From Ischnura elegans (lineage: Eukaryota; Arthropoda; Insecta; Odonata; Coenagrionidae), in assembly GCF_921293095.1 (NCBI RefSeq), contig NC_060254.1, positions 6,386,001 to 6,450,000 of the forward strand: a stretch of DNA of 64,000 bases, given 5' to 3'. Position 1 is the first letter of the stretch. Every line of letters begins with the position of its first letter. The position numbers and the translations under genes were made by a program. The notes below the pieces were generated by a model. The model was given only the letters and a program-made list of their open reading frames with translations, was not told the DNA's origin and did no database searches. Below are positions 37,701-44,459 of the stretch, in pieces.

Positions 37701-40700
37701 TTTCATCATTAGTAGCGAAAGGGTTAACTCTTAATAGAATGTGAGCAGATGCAATTTTAATCATTTTTTCCTTCTCCTCATGCCTCTCCCACAAAATTGT
37801 TTTTCGAGGCGTATATTTAAGCCGTAATTTTTTCACTGTATTGGCCGCTCACCGACGCGACGAATTTCCGCGGGCCGCCGTTCGCGGCACAGCGCCGCGA
37901 AATCCAGAGAGTCGTCTTGTCGCAAAGTGGCCTAAATTTTACGGCGCTGTGGCGGGAACGGCAGCCGGCGATAAGGCGTTTCGGCTACAAGCTGCCTCAA
38001 TGTAGCTCCGTGTGTATTCCACGGAATTGACAGCGCACCGCCGCTTTTTGTCGCTTTCAGACGAGGCGGCTTTGCTCCGGCCGTCGTCAACGGCACGGCA
38101 CCGTGCTTTCAAATAACCAATGGTCTCAATGCATGTCTTTAAACGAGTCGAATCGCGCAGTTGACGGCATGGCGTTGTCGACGGTTAGCAAGGCAAGGTT
38201 CAATCCGGCCCGGCGGTGCGCCGTTTATGGCGTGAAATACACACCGTGATACCATGAGGCTATTTTCAGACGCGACGACTTTTCGCCGGCTGCCGTTCAC
38301 GGTGGTGCCGTGAAATTCAGGCCACTTTCAAACGAGACACCTCGCGGCGCTGTGCCGTGAAAGGCCGCCCATGGAAATTCGTTGCATTGGAAAGCCGCCA
38401 ATGGAGCGAAAAAATTACGGCTTAATATACGCCTCGAAAAACAATTTCGTGGAAGAAGCATGAGCAGAAGAAAAAAATGGTGAAATCCGCGTTTGAGATG
38501 GTGAAAATCGCCCATGAATTGGAGAAAATCGCAATTAACACGAAATTCGCGTATTCGCGGGAAACCCCCAGAATTCGCGTATTTGCGGGAAAACCCCGGA
38601 ATTTGCGTTATCGCATTTGCGACTTTTGCATGTCCCTACTCATAAACGATCCTCGATTCTTATAGCGTAGTACTGTTATACTACCGCATATTATCGAAAA
38701 TTTGCTAAGAAAGCTATCCAAATCCTCAGTTTGTCGGAATAATGCAGTATAAACATGAGCCTCGAAAAAAATTGCCGCGGGAGAAGCATGAGGGGAAGAA
38801 AAATTACGAAAATCGCATTTAAATCGGTGAAAATCGCGATTAACACAAAATTCGCGTTATCGCGGGAAAAACTCGGAATTCGCGTTAAAATTCGCGTTAT
38901 CGCATTTGCGACTTTTGCATGTCCCTACTGATTACACAAAAAAAACTGTTGTGCATCAGAAGGTGCTTGACTCAAAACACTAAACCCGAATATGTAGGGT
39001 ACACCGTGGTACGTTTATGCATGGGGCAGGCAGTGCACTTTTTCCAAACTGAGTTTCCATAACTGGCATGCCAAAAGTCATTACGTATTAATACTACTTA
39101 CTCCCTTGGGGCTATTCTTACACGATTTTGAGCATCAGTCTAGCCTAACGTAAACTTTCCCCAAATACGGACCAAGTTTACAAAACAGACTTGGACCTAA
39201 AAACAATTACTTACGGTTAAAAACACAAATAGCCAACAACTGAATGCATAAAATGTTAAATTTATTAACTGCTTTTAAAACCACAATGTTTTAAATTTCA
39301 TATGTTAAAGCCTCAAAATTAGAAAGTTCATTGAAAAAAATGTTCGTAAACGTGCCCTGATCCACCGTTTGCAGATTTCAAAAGGAAATGTCTTTCTAAA
39401 AAGCAATTTTCATGCTTAGTTCTATAGTTTTATTGAATTCGTTTCCTTATTTTATGATAATAAGTCAAAAATGATTAAAAAAGGTACATTGATTTATAAA
39501 TGTTGTAAATAAACTGTTCATTGATTGTTTGGCGGTACGAAGTTTGCCGGGTTAGTTAGTTAATTATAACATATCAAAGAAATATAAAAAATTATTTCTA
39601 CTCATCATAATGACAGGTATGTAATGGTCCTTGTCATTAGCAACACGACTCTGGTCCTTCTAGTGTTACGAGAGGCAATCCTAGCATTGAAAATTTGCTT
39701 TTGCCTCATACTGCAAATAATGTAAGCCACCAACTCCCTCTATGGAGGACATGCAAATTCACGCAATGGGGCACGCAGTTTTTATCAAGTATATATTGCA
39801 TTCCTATGGTTAAAGTGGAGGTATTTTCTGATAGGAAAAGGCACATAAATGTACCACAGTTGCATATTTTATTGCTACTCATGCACACTCCTGGATGCGC
39901 TGAATCGTATGGTATGGGAAAGGGTTTGCCTAAAATCTTACGGTAGGGATCTAGGAGATCAGCAAAAAAATCGTGGATGACACGATTCCGCGACTTACAT
40001 GCCTACTCATGCACACTCCTGGATGTGCTGAATCGTATGGTATGGGCTTGAATAAGATACATGAGAGAGCGTACGAATGCCTTCATTTGGTGCCCAGCAA
40101 GTGTTTAAGCAACAAACGGAAGAGAAGAAGCATCAGCCGGGACTATAGTCATGACAGCAGGGACGACGAAGATGAAAGTGAGGAAATAATTCCACTACAT
40201 AAAAATTAAGTTTACGCAATGCTCCAAACATTAAGAAATTTCGATCTGGATTCTCAATTTAGTTCCCATTTATGCAAGTTGGAAGCCAAGGGGAAAGCGG
40301 CGATGGAGAAGAGAAAAAAATCACAGATTCATGGTTCAACTCTCCCAGCAACAGGGACAAGTTTCCAACAGGAGAGAGGCAGGAGAATTATTTTCCATTA
40401 TTGGGGAAATGAATCGCTGGTATGGGACTACTATTTTTTTTACGAATATGGTGCTAATAATTTTTCATTGATAAAACTAAGAAAACATTTTCTTTATATC
40501 ATTCGTACTTAGCATAATTTTTAATATGCGGAAAAAGAAACACGAAAACTACACATGTGTTAACATTATGGGCCATCACTTTTGGGAATGCACACAAGTG
40601 AACAAACATTTCACCTAAATATCTTAGGGAATAATAAAACGCGTGTTGTAGGAAAAAATTAATGAGGATAATAACGATTCTCCCTATTTTCCCGATATTG

Positions 40701-43700
40701 GAAGATGCTTCTCCAACTTTTCTCCGAAAGAAACCTTGCTCATGTCCGCATAAAAGAAAAGAGACTTGCTATATAAGCATGGCACCTTACATCCAGCATC
40801 AATGGCTCTGTAGAAAATAATATCCTACATAATTTATAATCTTAACTGAATCATAATGATAATAACTAATTAAAAAGATGGTTCATTCAACTAATATTAT
40901 AGAGAGAACTACAATTATTAAGCTAAGTAGGCTATTTTAGAAATGGGCTAAGACCCTTGTTTTTTTCTTGTCAGCGAGTGATATTGGACGACACAAATAG
41001 CAGTTCGGCTGGCTGCCGTTCAAATTTTGTAGGTGTTGGGAACAAATACCTATCTTATGTATAGATAATAGTTGCTATTTGCTACTGACTACAAATTTCT
41101 AAGATTAAATACGTACACAAAAATTTTCAATTGTTATTTGATAACGCTTTTTAAAATGGACAGGAATTTCTTAAGTGCAAAGATTGTTAATATTTAATAT
41201 TAAAATATGGGACGTAAAGTGTGGTACAACTATTTCACAGCATTAAGTCAATAACAAAAAGCATTTCAAAAGAATTTTAAAGTCAATAACCACGGAAAAC
41301 GTTAAAAAAAAGGCCACTAAAGACAAAGAAGGCTGGTGGAAACAAAAGGAAACATTATATAGAGAATTATCAAAAGGTTTGAAATTATGTAATTCAATAC
41401 TACAAAGTGCCAATTTTCCGGTCTCGCTGACTTCGTATAATCTAGAGTTTACTCTAACATCATCTATAGTCATCCATGTGCAGTGCTGGCCACATAAACT
41501 CAACTTTGTGGGAAATCCGTGGGCTATTGGACTTCCTCAACTGACACAAACTGTAATGAAAGCTAAAATTGCTTTTCTTAACACGAGAAAAAGGAAACAA
41601 CAATTGCTCCCACAATTTGTACTAATGATGTCAAGTAAACAAGATGGCACCGACAAGAGATTGAATTGCACAAAAAAGAGAAGGGTAAGATTGAACTCAC
41701 CAGCTCGATGGTATCCAAACGAGAGTTGCTTGGTGGGGGGGCATCGACCCAACCAAATGGCAAACAAGCTCACAACAAAGCCAACAAAGTCGGAGAGCAG
41801 GTGTGCAGCATCAGTCATGACGGCCAAACTCCCAGCCAGATATCCTCCAACTACCTCTGCAACCTGCACACAACACCAGAATAATACATAATAACATCAC
41901 AGTTATAGAGCCGTTAAAGATGCATCATTTTGCAGGGTTCCCACTCTACCTAAATAATCAAATGCACTGTTTTTTCCAGGTTTTCACGTTTTTTTTAAGG
42001 TTTTCAGGGACATAATGTCGCCAAATTCATGGTCCGTTTACAAGTCAACAATAGGACAATCATCGGCCGTATATTAACTAAAAATTAGCGTACGCGACAG
42101 ACGCCGTGAATGTACACGCAGCAATGACAAGTGATATCTGTGAAAAGTGACATGGAATGACCCCTTTAGCTCCAATGCTCAAAATAGGTGTGAGCCTCTT
42201 ACACCCGCATATACAGTATTTCAGCCGGCAAGGGATTATAGGCTGTGCTAGTCACCTCCTTTATTCATTGAACACGGTGCACGAGCACTTATAGGAAAAT
42301 AGAGCCATAAACAACAGAAAGCAAGTGCCACGGTGCAATTTTACAATGATTTGAGGAAAAATTATGTGTTCTCTCTTAATTCTAAAGTCACTTCAAATGA
42401 TTGGGATATTTAGATACCTTTTTTTTATTTACTGCTTGGTATGCTCTCATATGGAGCAAAATGGCCATAACTAATGGTTAACGTGAAAATTACTGCGTAC
42501 TGAAGGTGTATAAAAAAAATAAACGTGAAAAATTCATCCTTCTAAATGCTATTGCATGTACATAATTGCGGCTGCATTAATGGTCTCTCGTTCTCTCGGT
42601 ACGATTTGCCGAGGTCGTTAAGGCAGCCTGGAGGTGTCTCCTTGCTATGATAAGTATTATACCATGAAATACAGCAAATAATATTCGCAGAGTTGTCCAT
42701 AAAATATTATTTACATTTTACTACTGCGTAGCACTCTGCAAAAAATCAAATGTGCACCTAGGACCTACATTATGTGCATACCAATTAACAAAATCCCTTC
42801 ATCCAATCCAGTTAATAAATTTGTTGTGTGTGATTAATAAGAGATTAACTCATTCAATGCGGGCCCAATTTTCACGAAAGTCGTCAGATTCGGCCAATAA
42901 AATAAGAAAGAAAATTAGAGAGGTTTTTCGCGGCATAACTTGCGTTCAAATACTTCTGTTTACAAATGGTGCACATGGGTTGAAAGAGGGAAGCTTGCTG
43001 ATGAAGGCCATGCACACGATCTGAAGACTCAGAAGTGGATATTATAGTCACGTACGGAGGCGGAGAAAGGCCGTCCGACCAGCACAGCACGTCCATTGAC
43101 ATGCTCTGTATCTCAGTTTGGACGGGACCACGTCAATTGTTGTGCTCCGTGCTGAATGTGTTAATGGGGACATCAAGCCATTTTCATTTGCCTGCGATGG
43201 TCATTTTATGTGCAATGTATTGGTATATTACATGCATGATACCCGAATAATATGTAAATATGCATAATCAATTATGCGCTGTATGGGATTTAATAAATAT
43301 ACATACATTGAGCTATATTCCGCACATAAAGCAATAGGGTCAACACATGTACAGTGGCATATGAGCTCAAGTGAAATATGAAGATACCAACCATGAATAC
43401 AAGGCACAATAGACTGGCAGCCAGAAGGGATTTCCATGTTGACTCTCTTGTCTCCGGAGTGAGATTCCAATGGCAATGGTTGGACAGCTCAGGATTGTCC
43501 TCATCTTGATCTAATTCAGATCCTCCTTGCACAGTACCGTTAACATAACCATCCTAAAAGAAAATTGTTCACTCCATGAGATAATCCCGCAGCATTTTTA
43601 ACTGACCCATCTAGCAAAAAAGTTCTACCATGCATGGTTATGATGCAAGTTGAGACTACCTTCAGTGACTCCTAAACAATATTCAACATGGCATGGAAGT

Positions 43701-44459
43701 CAAAGAACGTTAAATGTTATGAGATTTTCTAAGAATGCATTTAAAAACAATGATATCACATACAATTGAGACACTTCCAATACGCAACGTCTGACGTTAC
43801 ACATGACTTTAACTGGACTGGACTGAATAATCCGTACTATCTGACTTTGAGGGAAAATTTTCCTGGGAGAATATGAAGATAAATTTTTATCTCGCTGTAT
43901 TAAAAATCATGGCTTAGTGTGGCGATAATTTAAATTAAACCACGAATACTACCAGAAAAAATGTACCATTACGGGACTCTGTTATGTTTAAACCAGTACT
44001 TATTTCCTCGATTACTCTTTAGACGATAAGACAATTCAATCTGAAATCACTACTGCACAATGAATTTTAATCAACATAAGTAATTATATAAGGCAAATAT
44101 TTACTTACGACGTTTGACAACAGAGGCACATCAGATCCATCAGAATTAATCACAAGCTGTGATTGATAGGAGGTATTTGAAGTGATAACTCCGCAGCTGC
44201 ACACTTTACTACCCCTAGTGGACTCACCAGCCCATCGAGAAGAGGGATTCCTTACACCTGAATTATAGTCAATTAGATTTGTGCCAGAACTTGAGAAAGT
44301 CCGACACTGAACACAAAATGTAGCAGGTTCATCTTCGTCGTCAAGTACGGGCATTGACGGATTATTCAAACTATCAAACATGATGTGATCTTCCACTGCT
44401 CCTTTGACTAGCTCCATTTGTCTATCACAGACGTTAACATCTTCGTAGAAATTGGCCAT
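13597..44459 (-). CDS. SLC30A/ZnT-family zinc transporter (whole gene, 7 coding exons)
   Basis: Cation-diffusion-facilitator zinc exporter, which as a family moves cytosolic Zn2+ into vesicles or out of the cell in exchange for protons. Seven minus-strand exons join to 1434 bp, 477 residues plus stop. Seen: an acidic N-terminal tail (1-150) with an HCH motif just before TM1; TM1 about 158-180; TM2 with TDAAHLLSD (H192, D196); TM3 about 227-249; TM4 about 263-283; a His-rich cytosolic loop with [12 protein letters not shown]5 with IHVLGD (H326, D330); TM6 starting at DPICTF (about 354); and a C-terminal cytosolic domain from about 375. The two HxxxD motifs form the family's tetrahedral transport site and both are intact. 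The protein is about 90 residues longer than typical ZnT2/ZnT8, nearly all of it N-terminal. The closest family group is ZnT2/3/4/8 (fly ZnT35C-like); the exact orthologue cannot be decided. Promoter, 5' UTR and poly(A) site were not identified. Confidence 0.95.
15060..15800 (+). pseudogene. piggyBac transposase remnant
   Basis: Pieces in family order on the plus strand, in shifting frames with stops: [17 protein letters not shown] (about 15226-15280), [15 protein letters not shown], a fragment ending SIVRWNDN, and [20 protein letters not shown] (about 15590-15655). MGGVDLLDN matches the conserved MGGVDxxD block with its catalytic Asp. Multiple frameshifts show it is long dead. Confidence 0.8.
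16393..17683. mobile_element. pogo/Tigger-like element with TA duplication
   Basis: The left end is TA|CAGTGGAACTTGGTTAGTAC and the right end, read in reverse, is TA|CAGTGGAACCTGTTTAGTAC; both TA copies are intact (16391-16392, 17684-17685). Subterminal copies of 'TTAGTACGTTTTCCT' occur at both ends, probably transposase-binding repeats. The interior is largely non-coding; 16751-17026 is open but I could not match it to a transposase. Confidence 0.75.
17718..18397. other. intronic sequence, nothing recognised
   Basis: Part of ZnT intron 6 between the piggyBac complex and the Helitron remnant. Short open stretches have no recognisable family motif. Confidence 0.4.
18565..18650. repeat. 74-bp insertion bounded by 12-bp direct repeats
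   Basis: TCACAAACGGTT occurs at 18565-18576 and again at 18639-18650, inside the Helitron helicase remnant. The family alignment runs smoothly from DNHKHHKRL to [11 protein letters not shown] if one repeat and the intervening 62 bases are skipped. It is therefore a later insertion with a target-like duplication or a templated repair product. Confidence 0.6.
18718..19634. mobile_element. pogo-like element inserted in the Helitron remnant
   Basis: A 917-bp element with ends CAGGCAGTCCTCGAC (left) and, in reverse, CAGGCGGTCCCTGAC (right), flanked by TA (18716-18717, 19635-19636). 'ACTTTCGTAC' repeats lie inside both ends. No transposase is recognised; it is probably a non-autonomous derivative. 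Confidence 0.75.
19637..19791. mobile_element. second short MITE of the 'CTCCGAATATAGTCCCCC' family
   Basis: 155 bp, ends CTGAATTTCTCCGAATATAG (left, two changes from the family) and ACAAATACGG (right), with TA at 19635-19636 and 19792-19793. Its left TA is also the right TA of the preceding pogo-like element, so the two sit back to back. Confidence 0.8.
20031..20923. other. intron 6 sequence next to ZnT exon 6
   Basis: No gene or repeat recognised; short open stretches lack family motifs. Confidence 0.4.
20924..21170 (-). CDS. ZnT exon 6: TM6 and start of C-terminal domain
   Basis: Residues 348-429 plus one base. It starts [18 protein letters not shown], the family-typical entry into TM6. 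The cytosolic domain follows with VLMEGWPR and the signature [14 protein letters not shown], the beta strand of the CDF C-terminal dimerisation fold. Acceptor CCCTTTCAG, donor G|GTACGT, phase 1. Confidence 0.95.
21171..21929. other. start of intron 5, with a GC-rich patch
   Basis: Mostly AT-rich. 21690-21910 is visibly GC-rich (CACCTCACCTCGCCTC-like runs) and open in several frames. No homology was recognised and there is no splice or start signal I would trust. Confidence 0.35.
21930..23130. repeat. diverged ~315-bp tandem array with palindromic core
   Basis: About four head-to-tail units. The core motif GATTCGATATATATCGAA starts at 22041, 22356, 22671 and 22990, a spacing of 315, 315 and 319 bp. 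Unit 2 has the perfect 18-bp palindrome ATTCGATATATATCGAAT. Other recurring blocks are 'CATTGGTCAT', 'GTGGATGTTATATTCTATAAG' (split), 'CAAATTTCATTGGTC' and 'TTATGCTAATTTGCGTATTTGC' variants. Units are well diverged, so the array is old. Confidence 0.75.
23438..23730 (+). repeat. 5' LTR of the gypsy element
   Basis: 293 bp, TGTGGCGAGTC...CGACCTTACA. It contains TATATAAG at 23553-23560 and an AATAAA (within ACAAAATAAAAATCG) near 23668. Compared with the 3' LTR it differs at about 13 sites and has 11 extra bases including the TATA-like motif. Confidence 0.95.
23732..23749 (+). other. primer-binding site, tRNA-Trp type
   Basis: TGGTGACCCCGACGTGAT begins one base after the 5' LTR. It is the exact complement of ATCACGTCGGGGTCA plus CCA, the 3' end of animal tRNA-Trp as I remember it. 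The first gag ATG (23748) overlaps its last two bases. Confidence 0.85.
23748..24544 (+). pseudogene. gag of the gypsy element, broken
   Basis: Starts [14 protein letters not shown] and includes the capsid-like block [20 protein letters not shown] interrupts at 23883-23885, and a frameshift lies between about 24030 and 24065. Downstream coding includes [18 protein letters not shown] and the Cys-rich [14 protein letters not shown], which resembles the end of this gag group. It encoded a structural polyprotein; it is not translatable as one protein now. Confidence 0.85.
24490..27637 (+). pseudogene. pol of the gypsy element (PR-RT-RNaseH-IN), broken
   Basis: Aspartic protease with [12 protein letters not shown] (about 24612-24647). 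Reverse transcriptase with [15 protein letters not shown] and [10 protein letters not shown]; the usual aromatic residue two before DD is His. RNase H with [15 protein letters not shown] and FTDHKPL. Integrase with an HHCC region (HGLAHPG...CITCQRSK), the DDE triad in HIDLIG, TTDRGSQ and NGLIERLH, and a GPY/F-like tail ([15 protein letters not shown]). Lesions: TAG at 24682, a frameshift close to 24690-24710, TAG at 25412, TAA at 26090. The integrase part, 26102-27637, is uninterrupted. The frame change between gag and pol near 24490 could be a normal programmed shift. Confidence 0.92.
27741..27750 (+). other. polypurine tract of the gypsy element
   Basis: AAGGGGGTAT directly before the 3' LTR, the expected place for the plus-strand DNA primer. 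Confidence 0.7.
27751..28032 (+). repeat. 3' LTR of the gypsy element
   Basis: 282 bp, TGCGGCGAGTC...CGACCTTACA. It lacks the 11 bases that hold TATATAAG in the 5' copy. The first 110 bases differ at 11 positions from the 5' LTR; the last ~170 differ at only two. Confidence 0.95.
28037..29230. other. intron 5, nothing recognised
   Basis: AT-rich sequence continuing the style of the 21.9-23.4 kb array ('AAATTTCATTTATCTAGCTG', GATCGATATA and ATCGATCGAG motifs at 28268-28300). It may be a far-diverged extension of that array. No coding sequence was recognised. Confidence 0.35.
29236..29545 (+). repeat. 11-12 bp minisatellite (AACTTTCGCCTC type)
   Basis: About 27 head-to-tail units of 11-12 bases with consensus close to AACTTTCGCCTC (variants AACTTTGTCTC, GACTTTGCCTC, AAGTGTGCCTC). 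Units drift in sequence and length from left to right. The array runs straight into the MULE transposase remnant. Confidence 0.85.
29546..30035 (+). pseudogene. MULE (Mutator-like) transposase with deleted core
   Basis: N-terminal block [28 protein letters not shown] and [20 protein letters not shown] (to 29788) match MULE transposases of the animal zinc-finger-associated type. The sequence then jumps, with a frame change, to [20 protein letters not shown] and [20 protein letters not shown] (about 29800-29925), which is the family's C-terminal block. The whole DDE core that normally lies between is missing. Not functional. Confidence 0.8.
30036..31315. other. intron 5 near exon 5, nothing recognised
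   Basis: AT-rich sequence without recognisable coding or repeats. Confidence 0.4.
31316..31526 (-). CDS. ZnT exon 5: His-rich loop and TM5
   Basis: Residues 277 (last base) to 347. It contains [10 protein letters not shown], the His-rich stretch [10 protein letters not shown], a Ser-rich linker, and TM5 with [18 protein letters not shown], which carries the second zinc-site pair H326/D330. The loop is short for the family but keeps five His in [10 protein letters not shown] and its approach. Acceptor ATTTCAG, donor GTAAGT, phase 0. Confidence 0.95.
31527..32545. other. intron 4, mostly unassigned
   Basis: CCGCAGTAAAAAGGGTTA near 31934 resembles the right end of the TTAA-type MITE at 49967-50108. 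32188-32300 has repeated GGATCGGATA/CATCGGAT words of the kind seen at hAT ends. Neither can be closed into a complete element. Confidence 0.3.
32546..34377 (+). mobile_element. pogo-like element, larger relative of the short MITEs
   Basis: 1832 bp. The ends are perfect inverted repeats over about 26 bp (CCGTATATCTCCGAATATAG plus TCCCCC) with TA on both sides (32544-32545, 34378-34379). The interior carries a fragment of a pogo-type transposase. The same terminal sequence bounds the 155-bp elements at 11521 and 19637, so those are deletion derivatives or relatives mobilised in trans. Confidence 0.85.
33392..33715 (+). pseudogene. pogo-like transposase N-terminal fragment
   Basis: Encodes [20 protein letters not shown], then [17 protein letters not shown] and a block ending [14 protein letters not shown], which matches the tandem helix-turn-helix DNA-binding region (CENP-B/pogo type). 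An ATG at 33376 lies one frameshift upstream. No DDE catalytic domain follows, so only the DNA-binding part remains. Confidence 0.75.
34449..34602 (-). CDS. ZnT exon 4: TM3 and TM4
   Basis: Residues 226 (part) to 277 (part). It contains [16 protein letters not shown] (TM3), an acidic loop (FEIEADTMM) and SALGIIINI (TM4). The acceptor is TTTGTGCTCAG and the donor GTGAGT; the phases match exons 3 and 5. Confidence 0.95.
34603..36025. other. intron 3, start; low-copy or unassigned
   Basis: 35461-35560 contains 'AGAACGGCTGAACCGATT', a phrase common in dispersed repeats of insect genomes. The rest is unremarkable AT-rich DNA. Confidence 0.35.
36034..38927. mobile_element. hAT-type DNA transposon with 8-bp target duplication
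   Basis: 2894 bp. Inverted ends TAGGGACATGCAAAAG (left) and its reverse complement ending at 38927, with a perfect 8-bp duplication CTGATTAC at 36026-36033 and 38928-38935. An 8-bp duplication with TAG-starting ends is the hAT pattern. A second copy of the right end (TTTTGCATGTCCCTA) stops at 38637, so two elements are nested or the end is duplicated. No transposase was recognised. Confidence 0.85.
37768..38486. repeat. GC-rich foldback (long inverted repeat) inside the hAT element
   Basis: The left arm (37768-38043) and right arm (38211-38486) are imperfect reverse complements. Both carry GTTTTTCGAGGCGTATAT, AGCCGTAATTTTTTC, CGACGAATTTCC, CACAGCGCCGCGA, GGCAGCCGGCGA and GCGCACCGCCG (left-arm sense). 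The block is strongly GC- and CpG-rich compared with its surroundings. It would form a hairpin of about 275 bp per arm with a loop of about 170 bases. Confidence 0.8.
38936..41700. other. intron 3, end; unassigned
   Basis: An open stretch at 39973-40209 encodes a Lys/Arg- then Asp/Glu-rich segment ([20 protein letters not shown]); I do not recognise it and it has no convincing start or splice context. A 44-bp direct repeat lies at 39875-39918 and 40002-40045. Confidence 0.35.
39875..40045. repeat. 44-bp direct repeat, 127-bp period
   Basis: CTACTCATGCACACTCCTGG through GTATGGTATGGG occurs at 39875-39918 and 40002-40045 with one mismatch (GCGC versus GTGC). The intervening 83 bases are not repeated within the window. 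Confidence 0.8.
41701..41863 (-). CDS. ZnT exon 3: end of TM1, TM2 and first zinc-site half
   Basis: Residues 172-225 plus one base of codon 226. It contains [20 protein letters not shown] and the HxxxD pair H192/D196 of TM2, then the loop to TM3 ending FGYHRA. The donor is GTGAGT, phase 1. The joined codon is GAG (Glu), recreating the family signature RAE at the start of TM3. Confidence 0.95.
41864..42848. other. intron 2, unassigned part
   Basis: Nothing recognised beyond AT-rich intronic sequence. Confidence 0.4.
42849..43160. mobile_element. TTAA-flanked MITE (piggyBac-like) in intron 2
   Basis: 312 bp, ends CTCATTCAATGCGG and, in reverse, CACATTCAGCACGG, with TTAA at 42845-42848 and 43161-43164. 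No coding content. It lies 231 bases from exon 2 of the zinc transporter. Confidence 0.75.
43392..43553 (-). CDS. ZnT exon 2: HCH motif and first half of TM1
   Basis: Residues 118-171. The acceptor is preceded by a TTTTCTTTTAG tract. The exon carries SNHCHWN, matching the N-terminal HCH motif of the ZnT2/3/8 group, then [15 protein letters not shown], the start of TM1. The donor used in the model is ATG|GTTGGT, a weak GT site. It is chosen because joining to exon 3 gives an ungapped match to the family TM1 (FM followed by [11 protein letters not shown]). Confidence 0.9.
44109..44459 (-). CDS. ZnT exon 1: start codon and acidic N-terminal tail
   Basis: Residues 1-117. The ATG is at 44459-44457 with G at +4, and TAA occurs in frame three codons upstream (TAA ACT AGT ATG), so this is a good start. 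The exon ends phase 0 at a strong GTAAGT donor. The encoded tail is hydrophilic, with the acidic run LDDEDEP and scattered Cys pairs (CVQC, CSC). It is less conserved than the rest of the family and its function is unknown; a trafficking or regulatory tail is plausible. Confidence 0.85.

Noticed and set aside
41379-41891. 170-residue plus-strand open reading frame
   Set aside because: Antisense to ZnT exon 3; no family motif of its own.
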